NCBI GenBank assembly: GCA_963839815.1
Contig: CAWIWF010000001.1
Coordinates: forward strand, 124,001-188,000
Source: JACVRM01 sp963839815
GTDB lineage: Bacteria; Actinomycetota; Thermoleophilia; Gaiellales; Gaiellaceae
DNA length: 64,000 nucleotides
Reading direction: 5' to 3'
Shown here: one piece after another, positions 34,566 through 42,804 of the stretch
Numbering within the stretch: the stretch's first letter is position 1
Layout of the letters: each line of letters opens with the position of its first letter
Program-made: the position numbers and the translations under genes
The notes under the pieces: generated by a model
Database searches by the model: none
Seen by the model: the letters and a program-made list of their open reading frames with translations, nothing else
What the model was told of the DNA's origin: nothing

Positions 34566-35251
34566 TCCGCTGCCGGCGCCCGGGCGAGGATCCACAGCCA
34601 GCGCACCTCGCCGTACTCGGGCCCGATCGTGCCGTCGGGGTGGTAGTCGGGCTCGAGCATCGTCTCGAAGGAGTGCTCGACCAGCTCGAGGCCCGCGTCG
34701 GCGAGGAGCCGCAACGTCACATCGGGCTCCCAGCCGCTGAAGAACATCTCCACGCCGAGCCACTCGCCCCGCCAGTCGGGATTGTCCGACCCGGGCAGCG
34801 AGGCGAGCAGGTAGCCCCCTGGGCGTAGCCAGCGACGAATGCGCTCGAAGAGTGGCCCCAGCTCCTCGCGCGGCAGGTTGTTGAGCACGTAGAACGACAC
34901 GACCGCGTCGAACGTGCCGTCCGCGAACTCGGCCTCCATCACGTCCCCGTGGACGAATCTCGCCTCGGGCAGGCGCTCGCGCGCACGCCGAACCTGCTCC
35001 GCCGAGAGATCGATGCCGACGAGCCGACCCCGCTCGGCGAGGATGCGGCTCGAGCGGACGGCCGCCCCGGAGCCGATCTCGAGCACGGCGGGCTGAAGCG
35101 GCAGCCGCGGCAGCAGAGCCTCCAGGTGCTGGAGGCGCTCCGAGTCGCGAATCTCGCGCTGCCAGGCCGCGAACGTGTCGGCGGCCTGGTCGTAGCCGCG
35201 CTCGACGATCTGCTTGCGCTCGTCCGAGGAGGTGCCCACGTCGTGCAGCAT
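34562..35251 (-). CDS. Class I SAM-dependent methyltransferase
   Basis: 229 residues. Rossmann motif I VLEIGSGAAVRSSRILAERG about 56-75, motif II GIDLSAEQVRRAR, motif III FDAVVSFYVLNNLPRE, then LRPGGYLLASL. Resembles Methyltransf_11/25 small-molecule methyltransferases; substrate unknown. ATG 35251 gives MLHDVGTSSDERKQIVERGYDQAADTF, the usual helix before motif I; an extension to 35311 would run into the hairpin repeat upstream. Confidence 0.9.
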   Translation of the reverse strand: MLHDVGTSSDERKQIVERGYDQAADTFAAWQREIRDSERLQHLEALLPRLPLQPAVLEIGSGAAVRSSRILAERGRLVGIDLSAEQVRRARERLPEARFVHGDVMEAEFADGTFDAVVSFYVLNNLPREELGPLFERIRRWLRPGGYLLASLPGSDNPDWRGEWLGVEMFFSGWEPDVTLRLLADAGLELVEHSFETMLEPDYHPDGTIGPEYGEVRWLWILARAPAAD

Positions 35252-35287
35252 GACGTCTGCGGCGCACCTGAGCGCCGGCGCGCGGCA

Positions 35288-35330
35288 AACCCTCGAGTGC
35301 CTCGGAGACACCCGAGGGTAGTCGAGGGTT
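35288..35330. repeat. 43-base hairpin repeat, copy 1
   Basis: Outer stem AACCCTCGA / TCGAGGGTT is perfect (9 bp), with an inner CTCGG..CCGAG stem. A second, diverged copy lies 88 bases downstream in the same orientation. It lies in the gap between the methyltransferase start and the EVE-like gene end. Confidence 0.75.
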
Positions 35331-35375
35331 CAGGCGAACGGCTTGCCGCTGCCGATTTGGGGTTCGATGCCACCC

Positions 35376-35418
35376 AACCCTCGAGTAGCTCTGAGACGCT
35401 TGAGGGTGGTTGAGGGTT
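35376..35418. repeat. 43-base hairpin repeat, copy 2
   Basis: Same length and design as copy 1: AACCCTCGA / TTGAGGGTT outer stem and CTCTGAG..CTTGAGGG inner part. About 70% identical to copy 1 with the ends best conserved. Lies eight bases from the end of the EVE-like gene and may act as its terminator. Confidence 0.75.
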
Positions 35419-35426
35419 GCGCGGCG

Positions 35427-35828
35427 TCAGGTCCCCGACGGGCGGCGGCCGCGGGCAACCACCTCGATCAGCGCGGCCGCCCGCTCGTACTGCTCCTCGG
35501 AGAGGCGGATGTGGGAGTGGCGCCAGAGGCTCTGCGGGAAGATGCCGGCCTCCTCGACCGCGGGTGCGTCGTGGAGGTCTGCGACCGCGACCAGCGGACG
35601 GATGCGGAAGCGCCACGCCCAGCGGGTGCGCTCGGGGTCGCGGTCGGGCTCCCCGGTGACCTCCACGACGGCGAAGACCGCCTGCCAGACGGCGGCGTAG
35701 AGGATCGCGCACTCGCCGGCCTGCACCGCGGGCCGGCGCGACGAGGCATGCGCACGGAGCTGCGCAGCGTCGACGGCGGCGTCGAGCGGCCGGTCGCCGC
35801 GTCCCCGGACGAGGAGCCAGCGGGTCAG
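35427..35828 (-). CDS. EVE/PUA-like domain protein, unusual start
   Basis: About 133 residues if translation starts at CTG 35828 (LTRWLLVRGRGDRPLDAA), or 99 from the first normal start, GTG 35726. The opening RWLLVRG and the blocks ECAILYAAVWQAVFAVVEV, RWAWRFRIRPLVAV and FPQSLWRHSHIRLSEEQYERA match the EVE/PUA fold, which recognises modified bases in DNA or RNA. The family fold needs the first strand, so the short form would be broken; CTG initiation or a sequence error at the 5' end are both possible. Confidence 0.65.
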   Translation of the reverse strand: MTRWLLVRGRGDRPLDAAVDAAQLRAHASSRRPAVQAGECAILYAAVWQAVFAVVEVTGEPDRDPERTRWAWRFRIRPLVAVADLHDAPAVEEAGIFPQSLWRHSHIRLSEEQYERAAALIEVVARGRRPSGT

Positions 35829-35943
35829 AGCCGCTCGAGCCCGGTCGCCGAGCCCGCACGGGCGAGACGCGCGTCGGGGCCGTCCCGGAGGCGCAGAGCC
35901 GCAGCGACGAGGAGCTTCGACGGCCCGCGCACCGGCGGCGAGT

Positions 35944-37272
35944 CTACGCGCGGCTCACCGAGAAGAGCCGCCAGGTGCCGGGCACGCCCTTGAGCTCGTG
36001 CTCGCCGCGGTCGGCGAACTCGATGCCCGAGCCTGCGACGAGGTCCCTGACGGTGCTCGAGACCAGCACCTCGCCGGGGCCGGCCTTCGCCGCCACCCTC
36101 GCTCCCGTATGCACCGCGATGCCTCGCACGTCGCCGTCCACCAGCTCGCACTCGCCCGTGTGGACGCCCGCTCGGATCTCGAGACCGAGCTCGCGCACCG
36201 ACCCGGTGATCGCGCGGGCACAGCGCACGGCGCGGGCCGGTCCATCGAACGTGGCGAGGAACCCGTCGCCGGCCGTGTCGACCTCGCGCCCCCGGAAGCG
36301 ATCGAGCTGGCGCCTCACGGCCGAGTGGTGCAGCTCCAGGAGCTCACGCCACCGCCGGTCGCCCAGCTCGCCGGCCCGCTCGGTAGAGCCGACCAGATCG
36401 GTGAAGAGCACGGTCGACAGCACCCGGTTCGGCTCCGGCCCGCGGCGCACGCCGGTAAAGAACTCCTCGAGCTCGTCAACCATCTCGTCCGTGTCGCCCG
36501 CCCAGGCGAGGTGAGCGTCACCGGGAAGCTCGACGAACGTCGCGCCGGGAACGCGGGCCGCGATCCAGCGCCCCTCCTCCACATCGACGTCCTGATCGCC
36601 CGTCCGGTGGAGAACGAGCGTCGGCACCTGGATCGTCGGCAGTACGTGGCGCACGTCGATCTCGCTGTTCATGCGCAGCAGCGCCACGGCAGCGCCCGGG
36701 CTGGCGCTCCGGCGGAAGTACGTGGCCAGGCGACGCTTGAACGCCGCGTCCTCCGACGGGGCCAGCTGATCGAGGTCCATGCTCTCCGACCAGGTGCGCT
36801 CCAGCTCTTCGATCTCGCGCTGGCGGGCGTCGGGCCGCGGCGCCCAGGGATAGTCAGCGCTCCAGAGGCGCTTCGCGAAGATGCCGTACAGCGCCAGGGC
36901 GACCGTCCGCTCCGGGTAGCTGGCCGCGAACAGCACGCTCATCAGCCCGCCCTCGGAGAAGCCGAAGATCGCCGTCCGCTCGGAGCCAACCGCATCCAGC
37001 ACGGCCCGAACATCGTCCATGCGCTCCTCGAGGGTGGGCAGCCGGTCGAGCGGCACCGGGTCGGAGAGGCCGGTGCCGCGCTTGTCGAAGAGAATCAGAC
37101 GGGAGAAGCTCGCCAGCCGCTCGAGGACGTGGGCCTGCGCGGGCTCCTCCCACATGAGCTCGACGTTGGAGATCCAGCCCGGGACGCAGAGCAGATCGAG
37201 ACCGCCGTCTCCGACGACCTGGTAGGCGATGTTCACGTCGCCGCTCTTCGCGTAGTGCGTCGTCGGGGCCAT
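35944..37272 (-). CDS. Alpha/beta hydrolase fused to class III adenylate/guanylate cyclase
   Basis: 442 residues. N-terminal hydrolase about 1-270: THYAKSGDVNIAYQVVG, nucleophile elbow GFSEGG (Ser106), late acid/His region LPGDAHLAWAG. C-terminal class III nucleotide cyclase about 283-440 with VLFTDLVGSTERAGELGD (metal-binding Asp) and DTAGDGFLATFDGPARAV (second Asp). This domain pair is common in Actinobacteria. The hydrolase may sense or process a small ester or act only as a ligand-binding module controlling cAMP output. Confidence 0.92.
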   Translation of the reverse strand: MAPTTHYAKSGDVNIAYQVVGDGGLDLLCVPGWISNVELMWEEPAQAHVLERLASFSRLILFDKRGTGLSDPVPLDRLPTLEERMDDVRAVLDAVGSERTAIFGFSEGGLMSVLFAASYPERTVALALYGIFAKRLWSADYPWAPRPDARQREIEELERTWSESMDLDQLAPSEDAAFKRRLATYFRRSASPGAAVALLRMNSEIDVRHVLPTIQVPTLVLHRTGDQDVDVEEGRWIAARVPGATFVELPGDAHLAWAGDTDEMVDELEEFFTGVRRGPEPNRVLSTVLFTDLVGSTERAGELGDRRWRELLELHHSAVRRQLDRFRGREVDTAGDGFLATFDGPARAVRCARAITGSVRELGLEIRAGVHTGECELVDGDVRGIAVHTGARVAAKAGPGEVLVSSTVRDLVAGSGIEFADRGEHELKGVPGTWRLFSVSRA

Positions 37273-37458
37273 GAGGCGAGTCCCCTAGAGATGCTACGCG
37301 GGGGCAACGGCGGCCGAGCGCAAGCGGCGAGCGGTGGGAGCGGCGGGAACCGCCTGTGCGAGATGCTCGTGGGCGTCGTCGGGTCTGTGGTCCGGCGCGT
37401 ACCCGCCCGACTGAGCCCGGACGGACGCGGCGACGGCGGCCACTACACTCGACGCGCG

Positions 37459-38037
37459 ATGGCGCGACCGTCAGTCCTCGGCCGTCTCCGCCGGCGCGAC
37501 CGGTCGGCTCCCATGCCGCCCGCGCCGGCTCCGGCCGCCCCGCCCGCGCCCGCACCCCCCGGCACGCTCCGCCGCGAGCGCCGGACGCTGATCCGCGTGC
37601 GAGAGGAGCGAATCCGCGACCTCGGCGGGCTCGCGCTCGAGATGGTGCGGCGCAACCGCTTCCGCCAGGACCTGCTGCTCGACCAGTGCAACGAGGTGCT
37701 CGTGCTCGAGGAGCGCATCCACGCGATCGACGACCAGCTGCGCCGCGCGGCGAGCTCCCGGCGGCGGCTCCGAGCGCCCCGTTGCGAGTGCGGAGCCCCG
37801 CTGCAGTGGGGATCGCACTTCTGCGTCAACTGCGGGCGGCCCACAGGAGACGCGGTCGTCAGCTGCAGCCGCTGCAGCGGCCCGCTCCCGGCCGACGCAC
37901 GCTACTGCGCCAACTGCGGCGCCATCGCCGCTGAGACCGCCCGCTCCGAGCACGTCGCCGCGAGCTACGAGCAGACGGCGCACGGCGAGCAGTTCTGGCA
38001 GGAGGCACGACCCGAAGGCGATCCGTGGGAGAGATGA
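37459..38037 (+). CDS. Double zinc-ribbon protein
   Basis: 192 residues: Pro/Ala-rich N-terminus, a helical middle (ERRTLIRVREERIRDLGGLALEMVRRNRF ... LLDQCNEVLVLEERIHAIDDQL) and two CxC/CxxC zinc ribbons at about 112-127 (CECGAPLQWGSHFCVNCG) and 136-155 (CSRCSGPLPADARYCANCG). No transmembrane helix. ATG 37459. Overlaps the next gene, another zinc-ribbon protein, as ATGA. Function unknown; the pair may form one envelope-linked complex. Confidence 0.82.
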   Translation: MARPSVLGRLRRRDRSAPMPPAPAPAAPPAPAPPGTLRRERRTLIRVREERIRDLGGLALEMVRRNRFRQDLLLDQCNEVLVLEERIHAIDDQLRRAASSRRRLRAPRCECGAPLQWGSHFCVNCGRPTGDAVVSCSRCSGPLPADARYCANCGAIAAETARSEHVAASYEQTAHGEQFWQEARPEGDPWER

Positions 38038-38708
38038 GCCCCGGTCTCGGCGCCTGCCCGCGCTGCGAGTCGCCCGTCGCGCCGGGCCAGGAGTACTGCC
38101 TCGGCTGCGGATCGCGACTGCCGCTCGCGCGCGGCCTCGTCCCCGCGCTCTCGGGCGCGTGGCGCGACCGGCTGCGCTGGTATCCCGGCGACTGGGTGTG
38201 GAGCGCCGTGCTCCTGCTCGCGGTCGCCGCCGTGGCGACAACCGTTGCGCTCGTCGCGACCGAGGAGGGGGCGTCCAGCGCCGGCGGGCCACTCGTCGCC
38301 ACCTGGGACCGCCCCGCCCCCGTCACACGATCGCGTCCCTCCGCCCCGGCACGCGGCGAGCAGCCGCCGGCCGCGCTGACCACGGGGGCGGCCACCACCA
38401 GGCCCAAGCCCCCCGCCAAGCGCACTCTCGTGCAGTGGCCGGCCGGGCGGAGCGCCTACACCGTCGTCCTCGCCTCCTACCCGGCCCCGGCCGGCAAGCC
38501 GGCGGCAACCAGAGCCGCACGCAAGGCCCTGCGCGACGGCCTCCCCAACGTCGGCGTCCTGGACTCCGGGCGCTACCCGAGCCTTCACCCCGGCTACCAC
38601 GTCGTGTTCAGCGGCGTCTACGAGTCGATCGACGACGCCGCGAGCGCGCTCGCCCAGGCCCAGCAGCTCGGCTACGAACGGGCCTACACCCGCCAGATCG
38701 TCGCGTAA
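38034..38708 (+). CDS. Zinc-ribbon membrane protein with SPOR-like domain
   Basis: 224 residues: zinc ribbon CPRCESPVAPGQEYCLGCG at about 8-26, one transmembrane helix about 53-75 (VWSAVLLLAVAAVATTVALVA), a Pro/Thr/Ala-rich linker, and a C-terminal SPOR-type fold (YTVVLASYPAPAGK, GYHVVFSGVYESIDDAASALAQAQQLGYERAYTRQI). SPOR domains bind denuded septal peptidoglycan, so a cell-envelope or division role is plausible. ATG chosen for the ATGA overlap and GGGAGAG ribosome site. Confidence 0.8.
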   Translation: MSPGLGACPRCESPVAPGQEYCLGCGSRLPLARGLVPALSGAWRDRLRWYPGDWVWSAVLLLAVAAVATTVALVATEEGASSAGGPLVATWDRPAPVTRSRPSAPARGEQPPAALTTGAATTRPKPPAKRTLVQWPAGRSAYTVVLASYPAPAGKPAATRAARKALRDGLPNVGVLDSGRYPSLHPGYHVVFSGVYESIDDAASALAQAQQLGYERAYTRQIVA

Positions 38709-38731
38709 CTCGGAGCTTCGCGCCTTCGCTC

Positions 38732-38836
38732 GCTCTCACGGGGGAAACCCGGTTTCCCCCGTGGGCCCCCTCGTTGGTCAGACGCGCCGGGGCCGCGCTG
38801 TGACTGCGCCGGGCTGAAGCCCGGCTCCGTCGATGA
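38732..38836 (-). repeat. Modular hairpin repeat, type 1, copy 3 (inverted)
   Basis: Reverse orientation relative to the 21.2-21.5 kb copies. Holds the second-module stem CACGGGGGAAACC / CGGTTTCCCCCGTG (38738-38763), GGGCCCCCTCG, then CAGACGCGCCGGGGCCGCGCTGTGACTG and the constant hairpin GCCGGGC-TGAA-GCCCGGC. Lies between the SPOR-domain gene and the next hypothetical gene. Confidence 0.8.
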
Positions 38837-38911
38837 GACCAGGGCGAGCGCGAGAGCTGCGCGCTCAGGAAAACGTGTGTTTGAGCCCCAGGCGCGTTCT
38901 ATCCTGGCGTC

Positions 38912-39724
38912 GTGCTCGAGCTGCCCGACGGGGGTCGCTACCGGGTCTTGCGCGCTGTGACTCGACGGCGCCTGGCGGCGACCGGCGCTGCGACGGTCCT
39001 GGCGGTCAGCGGCGGGCTTGCGCTGGCCCGGCTGGGCGACGACTCGCCGTCACGCCCGGCCGCGCTGGTGACGGCGCCGCGAACACCGCTCGAGGCTGCG
39101 CTGCTCGGCAGCGCCTTCACGCAGTGCAACGGCGGCTGCGCCGACTACGAGGCCACGGCCGTCGCGTGCGATCCTGCAAGCGCCACGATCGGCGGCCGCC
39201 GCTGGCACCGCTGCAGGATTCGCTACGCCGCCGACCCGCCTGCCGAGCATCCGCGGGAACCGACACACGCAGTCTGCGCAACGCTCCGAGGGCTCGGCGC
39301 GCTACCGCACCCGGCCGCTACCGGACTGCAGACCGAGCTGACGTCGCGGCTCTTCCCCGACAGACGCCGCCCACCCCGAGGGCGTAGCCCGGAACCAGCC
39401 GCTTCACCTCGCCACCCCCGCCCGGTCAGGCCGGAGGGGGAGCTCGAGGGGGGAACACGCCGTTCCACCCTCGAAGGGAGCGAGCCCCGGGTCAGCCGAG
39501 GGCGCGAAGAGCGCGCGGCCGAACCGCGGCGAGCGCTGACGCCGGCCACCCCCGCCCGGTCAGGCCGGAGGGGGGAGCTCGAGGGGGGAACACGCCGTTC
39601 CACCCTCGAAGGGAGCGAGCCCCGGGTCAGCCGAGGGCGCGAAGAGCGGCCGCGGCTGAACCGCGGCGAGCGGTCACCTCAAGCTGCGCGGGCGGTCTCG
39701 AGATGCTGGTGCGAGGGGCAGTAG
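38912..39724 (+). CDS. Secreted/membrane protein of unknown function with repeat-derived tail
   Basis: 270 residues. A transmembrane or signal segment about 20-41 (RRLAATGAATVLAVSGGLALARL) is followed by an extracytoplasmic part with cysteines (FTQCNGGCADYEATAVACDP, WHRCRIRY, HAVCATL). From about residue 160 the frame runs through two copies of a 125-base DNA repeat and becomes Arg/Glu/Gly-rich (GELEGGTRRSTLEGSEPRVS). The natural end may have been before the repeat; the tail is repeat-encoded. No family recognised. Confidence 0.55.
   Translation: MLELPDGGRYRVLRAVTRRRLAATGAATVLAVSGGLALARLGDDSPSRPAALVTAPRTPLEAALLGSAFTQCNGGCADYEATAVACDPASATIGGRRWHRCRIRYAADPPAEHPREPTHAVCATLRGLGALPHPAATGLQTELTSRLFPDRRRPPRGRSPEPAASPRHPRPVRPEGELEGGTRRSTLEGSEPRVSRGREERAAEPRRALTPATPARSGRRGELEGGTRRSTLEGSEPRVSRGREERPRLNRGERSPQAARAVSRCWCEGQ
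39411..39535. repeat. 125-base tandem repeat, unit 1
   Basis: Begins GCCACCCCCGCCCGGTCAGG, includes the stem GAGGGGGGAAC / GTTCCACCCTC, GGGAGCGAGCCCCGGGTCAGCC and ends CCGCGGCGAGCG. Repeated 134 bases downstream with three base additions and few changes. Lies within the 3' end of the hypothetical gene. Confidence 0.85.
39545..39672. repeat. 125-base tandem repeat, unit 2
   Basis: Near-identical copy of unit 1 (one extra G in the GGGGGG run, two extra bases near the end). The net change keeps the plus-strand frame open. Ends just inside the convergent gene at 39679. Two units only and no spacers, so not CRISPR. Confidence 0.85.
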
Positions 39725-40173
39725 TCGCGTTCGGGCAGCGGCGTTCGCTGGCACGGCTTGCCCTTGCGAGTCGTCGCGCGGCACCGCGGCACCCCGCCGT
39801 CGAAGGCGCCGGCCTCGATCTGCTCCTCGACGAAGGCGACGGCAGCCGTGATCCCCTCGCACACCGTCCAGGCGACCTGGGCCTGCGCGGTGATCGGGAA
39901 GTAGCGACGAATGTCCTGGAAAAGGGCGCGATCCGGCTTCGAGAAGTACTGCGGGTCACGGGCCAAACGGGCCAGGGTCTGCTCGCACTCCCAGAGGACG
40001 GCGCGCCGGTACTCGAGACGCACGTCGTGGGGCACGTACGGGTCGATCAGGTCACGTATCGAGCGATAAATGGCTCGAGAGTACTGATACATACACTGCT
40101 GGATCAGCTCCGTCCGCTCGTCGGTCTCGTCGCGGTCGGCCAGCGTGTCTGTGGTCGCGAAGCTTGTGCTCAT
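39679..40173 (-). CDS. Protein with C-terminal Cys/His zinc-binding motif, unknown function
   Basis: 164 residues, no membrane segment. N-terminal helical domain (ELIQQCMYQYSRAIYRSIRDLIDPYV, LEYRRAVLWECEQTLARLARDPQYF) and a C-terminal motif RCRATTRKGKPCQRTPLPERDYCPSH with Cys-x9-Cys-x10-Cys-x2-His spacing, likely one zinc. The same short motif appears in many small bacterial and phage proteins. Upstream gap of 204 bases is shared with the divergent WYL regulator, so the two may be regulated together. Confidence 0.75.
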   Translation of the reverse strand: MSTSFATTDTLADRDETDERTELIQQCMYQYSRAIYRSIRDLIDPYVPHDVRLEYRRAVLWECEQTLARLARDPQYFSKPDRALFQDIRRYFPITAQAQVAWTVCEGITAAVAFVEEQIEAGAFDGGVPRCRATTRKGKPCQRTPLPERDYCPSHQHLETARAA

Positions 40174-40377
40174 GAGGATTTCGGCTGACGGGGGATAGCC
40201 GGCATGGTCAGTGTAACGATTTTCACCTCGGTGTCACAAACTCGGCGGTCAGGTTGCCAGAGACGACAACCGGGGGATGTCTCTGACGTCGATCGGGCGA
40301 AACGCCGATGCGAGTGAATACCGGACCTGCAGCCGGATTGCAAGCAACCCGGCGGAATCAGATTGAATAGGCGCGGC

Positions 40378-42381
40378 ATGTCCCACGACACCGACAAGCT
40401 CATCCGGCAGCTCTCGCTCGTCGCGTTCCTGATGGCCGAACGGCGGCCGCTGACCGCCAGGGACGTGAAGCAGAATGTGGAGGGCTACTCCGAGATGTCG
40501 GACGAGGCGTTCGCCCGGCGGTTCTACTCGGACCGGGCGGAGCTGATCGCGCTGGGCGTGCCGCTCGACTCGCAGCGGGACGAGTTCACCGGCGAGGAGC
40601 TCTACACCCTGCGCTCCGAGCGCTACTTCCTGCCGCCGCTCGAGCTGACCGACGACGAGCTCGCGGCGCTGCAGACCTGCCTCTACCTGCTGGAGGGGCA
40701 GTTCGCCTACGCGGAGCCGCTGCGGCTCGCCCTGCAGAACCTGGCGCTCGGCCGACCGGGCTTCCAGGAGCCCACGAGCGACACGGGCGTTCGCGTCGAG
40801 GTGTTCGACCCGGACTACTCCGCCGAGATGCCCGGGCGGCTGGCGAAGCTCGAATCGGCGATCTCCAAGCAGCGGACGGTGCGGTTCTCGTACTGGTCGA
40901 TCTCGCGCGACGTGACCGGCGAGCGGCTCGTCAACCCGTATGCGCTGCTGAACGACAACGGGGTCTGGTACCTCGTCGGCCACGACGTCGACCGGGAGGC
41001 GATCCGCACCTTCCGCGTCGCACGGATCCGCGGCGACATCCGGCTCGCCACCCGCCGCGAGCGCGACTTCCGGCTCCCTGCCGAGTTCGAGGTCGAGGAC
41101 TTTCGGGCGCGGCCGCCCTGGCAGGTGGGCGAGCTCGTGGGCGAGGCCCGCATCGCCGTGGCCGGCGATACCGCCTGGTGGGTGAAGCGCGCCTTCGGCT
41201 CGAGCGGCAAGGTCGCCGACGGCGTCTTCACGACCGGCTACTCGAACGTGCGGCCGCTCGCAGCCTGGATCCTGCGCCAGGATGGGCGGGCGGTACCGCT
41301 GGAGCCGGCCGAGCTCGTCACCGAGGTGAGCGAGGCAGTGGAGCGGGTGCGCACGCGTCACGAGGGCGGCCCGCCGAAGACGAAGGCCGAGCAGGAGGTC
41401 GGAGCCGAGGAGCTCGCCGAGCGACCAGCGGGCCCGGTCGCCCCCGAGCGGTTCGGCGTGCTGCAGGCGCTGCTCGCCTACCTGCTCGACCGGTGCGGGG
41501 AGGATCGCTCCGCCCGCATCCCTGCGGACGAGCTGGTCGCACGCTTCGGCATCGCGCGTGAGTCGCTCGAGGAGCACCTCTCGCTCCTCAACCTGGTCAA
41601 CTTCGGCGGCGGGTGCTACGCCGTCTACGCCCAGCTCGACGGTGACGAGATCGCGGTGGAGAAGGAGCTCTTCGGCGACGCGTTCCGCTCGCCGCCGCGG
41701 CTGACGCCGCTCGAGGCCCGGGCGATCCGGCTGGCGCTCGAGTTCGTCGGCCCGATGATCGCGGCGGATGCGCACACGCCGCTCGCGCGGGTGCGGCGCA
41801 AGCTCGAGGAGACCTTTGGCGCGTTCGAGCTCGCCCAGACGCCCGAGCCGCACGTGAGCCGCGACGAGGAGACGCTCGTCTCGACGCTCACCCGTGGCAT
41901 CCGCGAGCGAAAGCTGGTCGACATCGAGTACCTGAAGGAGGGCGACGAGACGCCGTCACAGCGGACGGTGGAGCCCTACGCGATCGAGCGGCGGCTGCCG
42001 TTCTGGTACGTGCACACATGGGACCGGACGAGCGAAGGGGAGCGCAGCTTCCGGCTCGACCGCATGCGCAAGGCGTCGCTGACGCGCAAACGCTTCGAGC
42101 CGCGCGACGGCTTCGAGCCGCAGCGCCTGCGGGACGCGCGGCGGGCGCGCATCCTCTACACGAAGGCGATCGCGCGCTGGAAGGTCGAGCGCGGCGCCCG
42201 GCCGCTCGTGGACGGCTCGGCGATCGCGGAGACGGCGGTCGGGTCGCCGGAGTGGCTCGTCGGCGAGATCCTGTCCGACCTCGGCGAGGCGATCGTGCTC
42301 GAGCCCGAGGATCTGCGCCGGCAGGTGGCAGAGCGCGCCGTGGCGCTCGCGGCCGAGCTTCGGGCCGGCTCCCCGGTCTAG
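40378..42381 (+). CDS. Fused PafB/PafC-type WYL-domain transcriptional regulator
   Basis: 667 residues built from two similar halves. Half 1 (about 1-325): winged helix DKLIRQLSLVAFLMAERRPLTARDV, WYL core VRFSYWSISRDVTGERLVNPYALLNDNGVWYLVGHD. Half 2 (about 355-660): RIPADELVARFGIARESLEEHL and VDIEYLKEGDETPSQRTVEPYAIERRLPFWYV. PafBC activates the mitomycin-type DNA-damage response in mycobacteria, sensing single-stranded DNA. No Pup-proteasome genes are adjacent here. ATG 40378; TTG at 40363 is weaker. Confidence 0.9.
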   Translation: MSHDTDKLIRQLSLVAFLMAERRPLTARDVKQNVEGYSEMSDEAFARRFYSDRAELIALGVPLDSQRDEFTGEELYTLRSERYFLPPLELTDDELAALQTCLYLLEGQFAYAEPLRLALQNLALGRPGFQEPTSDTGVRVEVFDPDYSAEMPGRLAKLESAISKQRTVRFSYWSISRDVTGERLVNPYALLNDNGVWYLVGHDVDREAIRTFRVARIRGDIRLATRRERDFRLPAEFEVEDFRARPPWQVGELVGEARIAVAGDTAWWVKRAFGSSGKVADGVFTTGYSNVRPLAAWILRQDGRAVPLEPAELVTEVSEAVERVRTRHEGGPPKTKAEQEVGAEELAERPAGPVAPERFGVLQALLAYLLDRCGEDRSARIPADELVARFGIARESLEEHLSLLNLVNFGGGCYAVYAQLDGDEIAVEKELFGDAFRSPPRLTPLEARAIRLALEFVGPMIAADAHTPLARVRRKLEETFGAFELAQTPEPHVSRDEETLVSTLTRGIRERKLVDIEYLKEGDETPSQRTVEPYAIERRLPFWYVHTWDRTSEGERSFRLDRMRKASLTRKRFEPRDGFEPQRLRDARRARILYTKAIARWKVERGARPLVDGSAIAETAVGSPEWLVGEILSDLGEAIVLEPEDLRRQVAERAVALAAELRAGSPV

Positions 42382-42389
42382 GAGGACGA

Positions 42390-42791
42390 TTGCCCGCCGA
42401 GCGAGTGCCGCTTGCAGTGCACCTCGACCCCCTGACCCCGAGCGAGCGAGGACTGTGGGATCACTACGTCGAGCTCGTCGAGGCGGCCGGGCCTTCGGAG
42501 ATGATCGTGAACACGTCGCGCGTCGCCTTCCGCGCACCGAAACGGATCTTCACCGGCGGGTTCTTCAAGACGCGGCGCCTCGAGCTCTTCTTCGACCTGC
42601 CCGAGCCGGTGCCCGAAGCGGAGCGCGATGGACGGTTCCGCGCCGTCTGGCAGCACTCCCGAACAATCTGGGTGCACCGCCTCAAGATCGAGCGCCTTGA
42701 GGAGCTCGACGAGAAGCTCGAAGGGTGGCTGGCGCGTTCCTGGCAGGCCTACGCCAGGCCGGCCGCCGAGCGCTCGGCCTCGAGGACGTGA
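42390..42791 (+). CDS. DUF5655-like protein
   Basis: 133 residues from TTG 42390, which has GGAGG five to nine bases upstream and directly follows the PafBC-like gene. Blocks: LTPSERGLWDHYVELVEAAGPSEMIVNTSRVAF, KRIFTGGFFKTRRLELFFDLPEPV and RTIWVHRLKIERLEELDEKLEGWL, which resemble DUF5655, a small domain related to nuclease-associated proteins but with unknown activity. Likely co-transcribed with the regulator. Confidence 0.78.
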   Translation: MPAERVPLAVHLDPLTPSERGLWDHYVELVEAAGPSEMIVNTSRVAFRAPKRIFTGGFFKTRRLELFFDLPEPVPEAERDGRFRAVWQHSRTIWVHRLKIERLEELDEKLEGWLARSWQAYARPAAERSASRT

Positions 42792-42804
42792 CCGGCGTCC
42801 GGCC

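Noticed and set aside
35355..35378. tRNA T-arm-like GGTTCGATGCC
   Set aside because: No acceptor stem, anticodon arm or CCA context around it; it sits between two hairpin repeats.
39411..39672. CRISPR-like array
   Set aside because: Two 125-base units separated by nine bases; no short repeats with unique spacers and no cas genes anywhere in the window.
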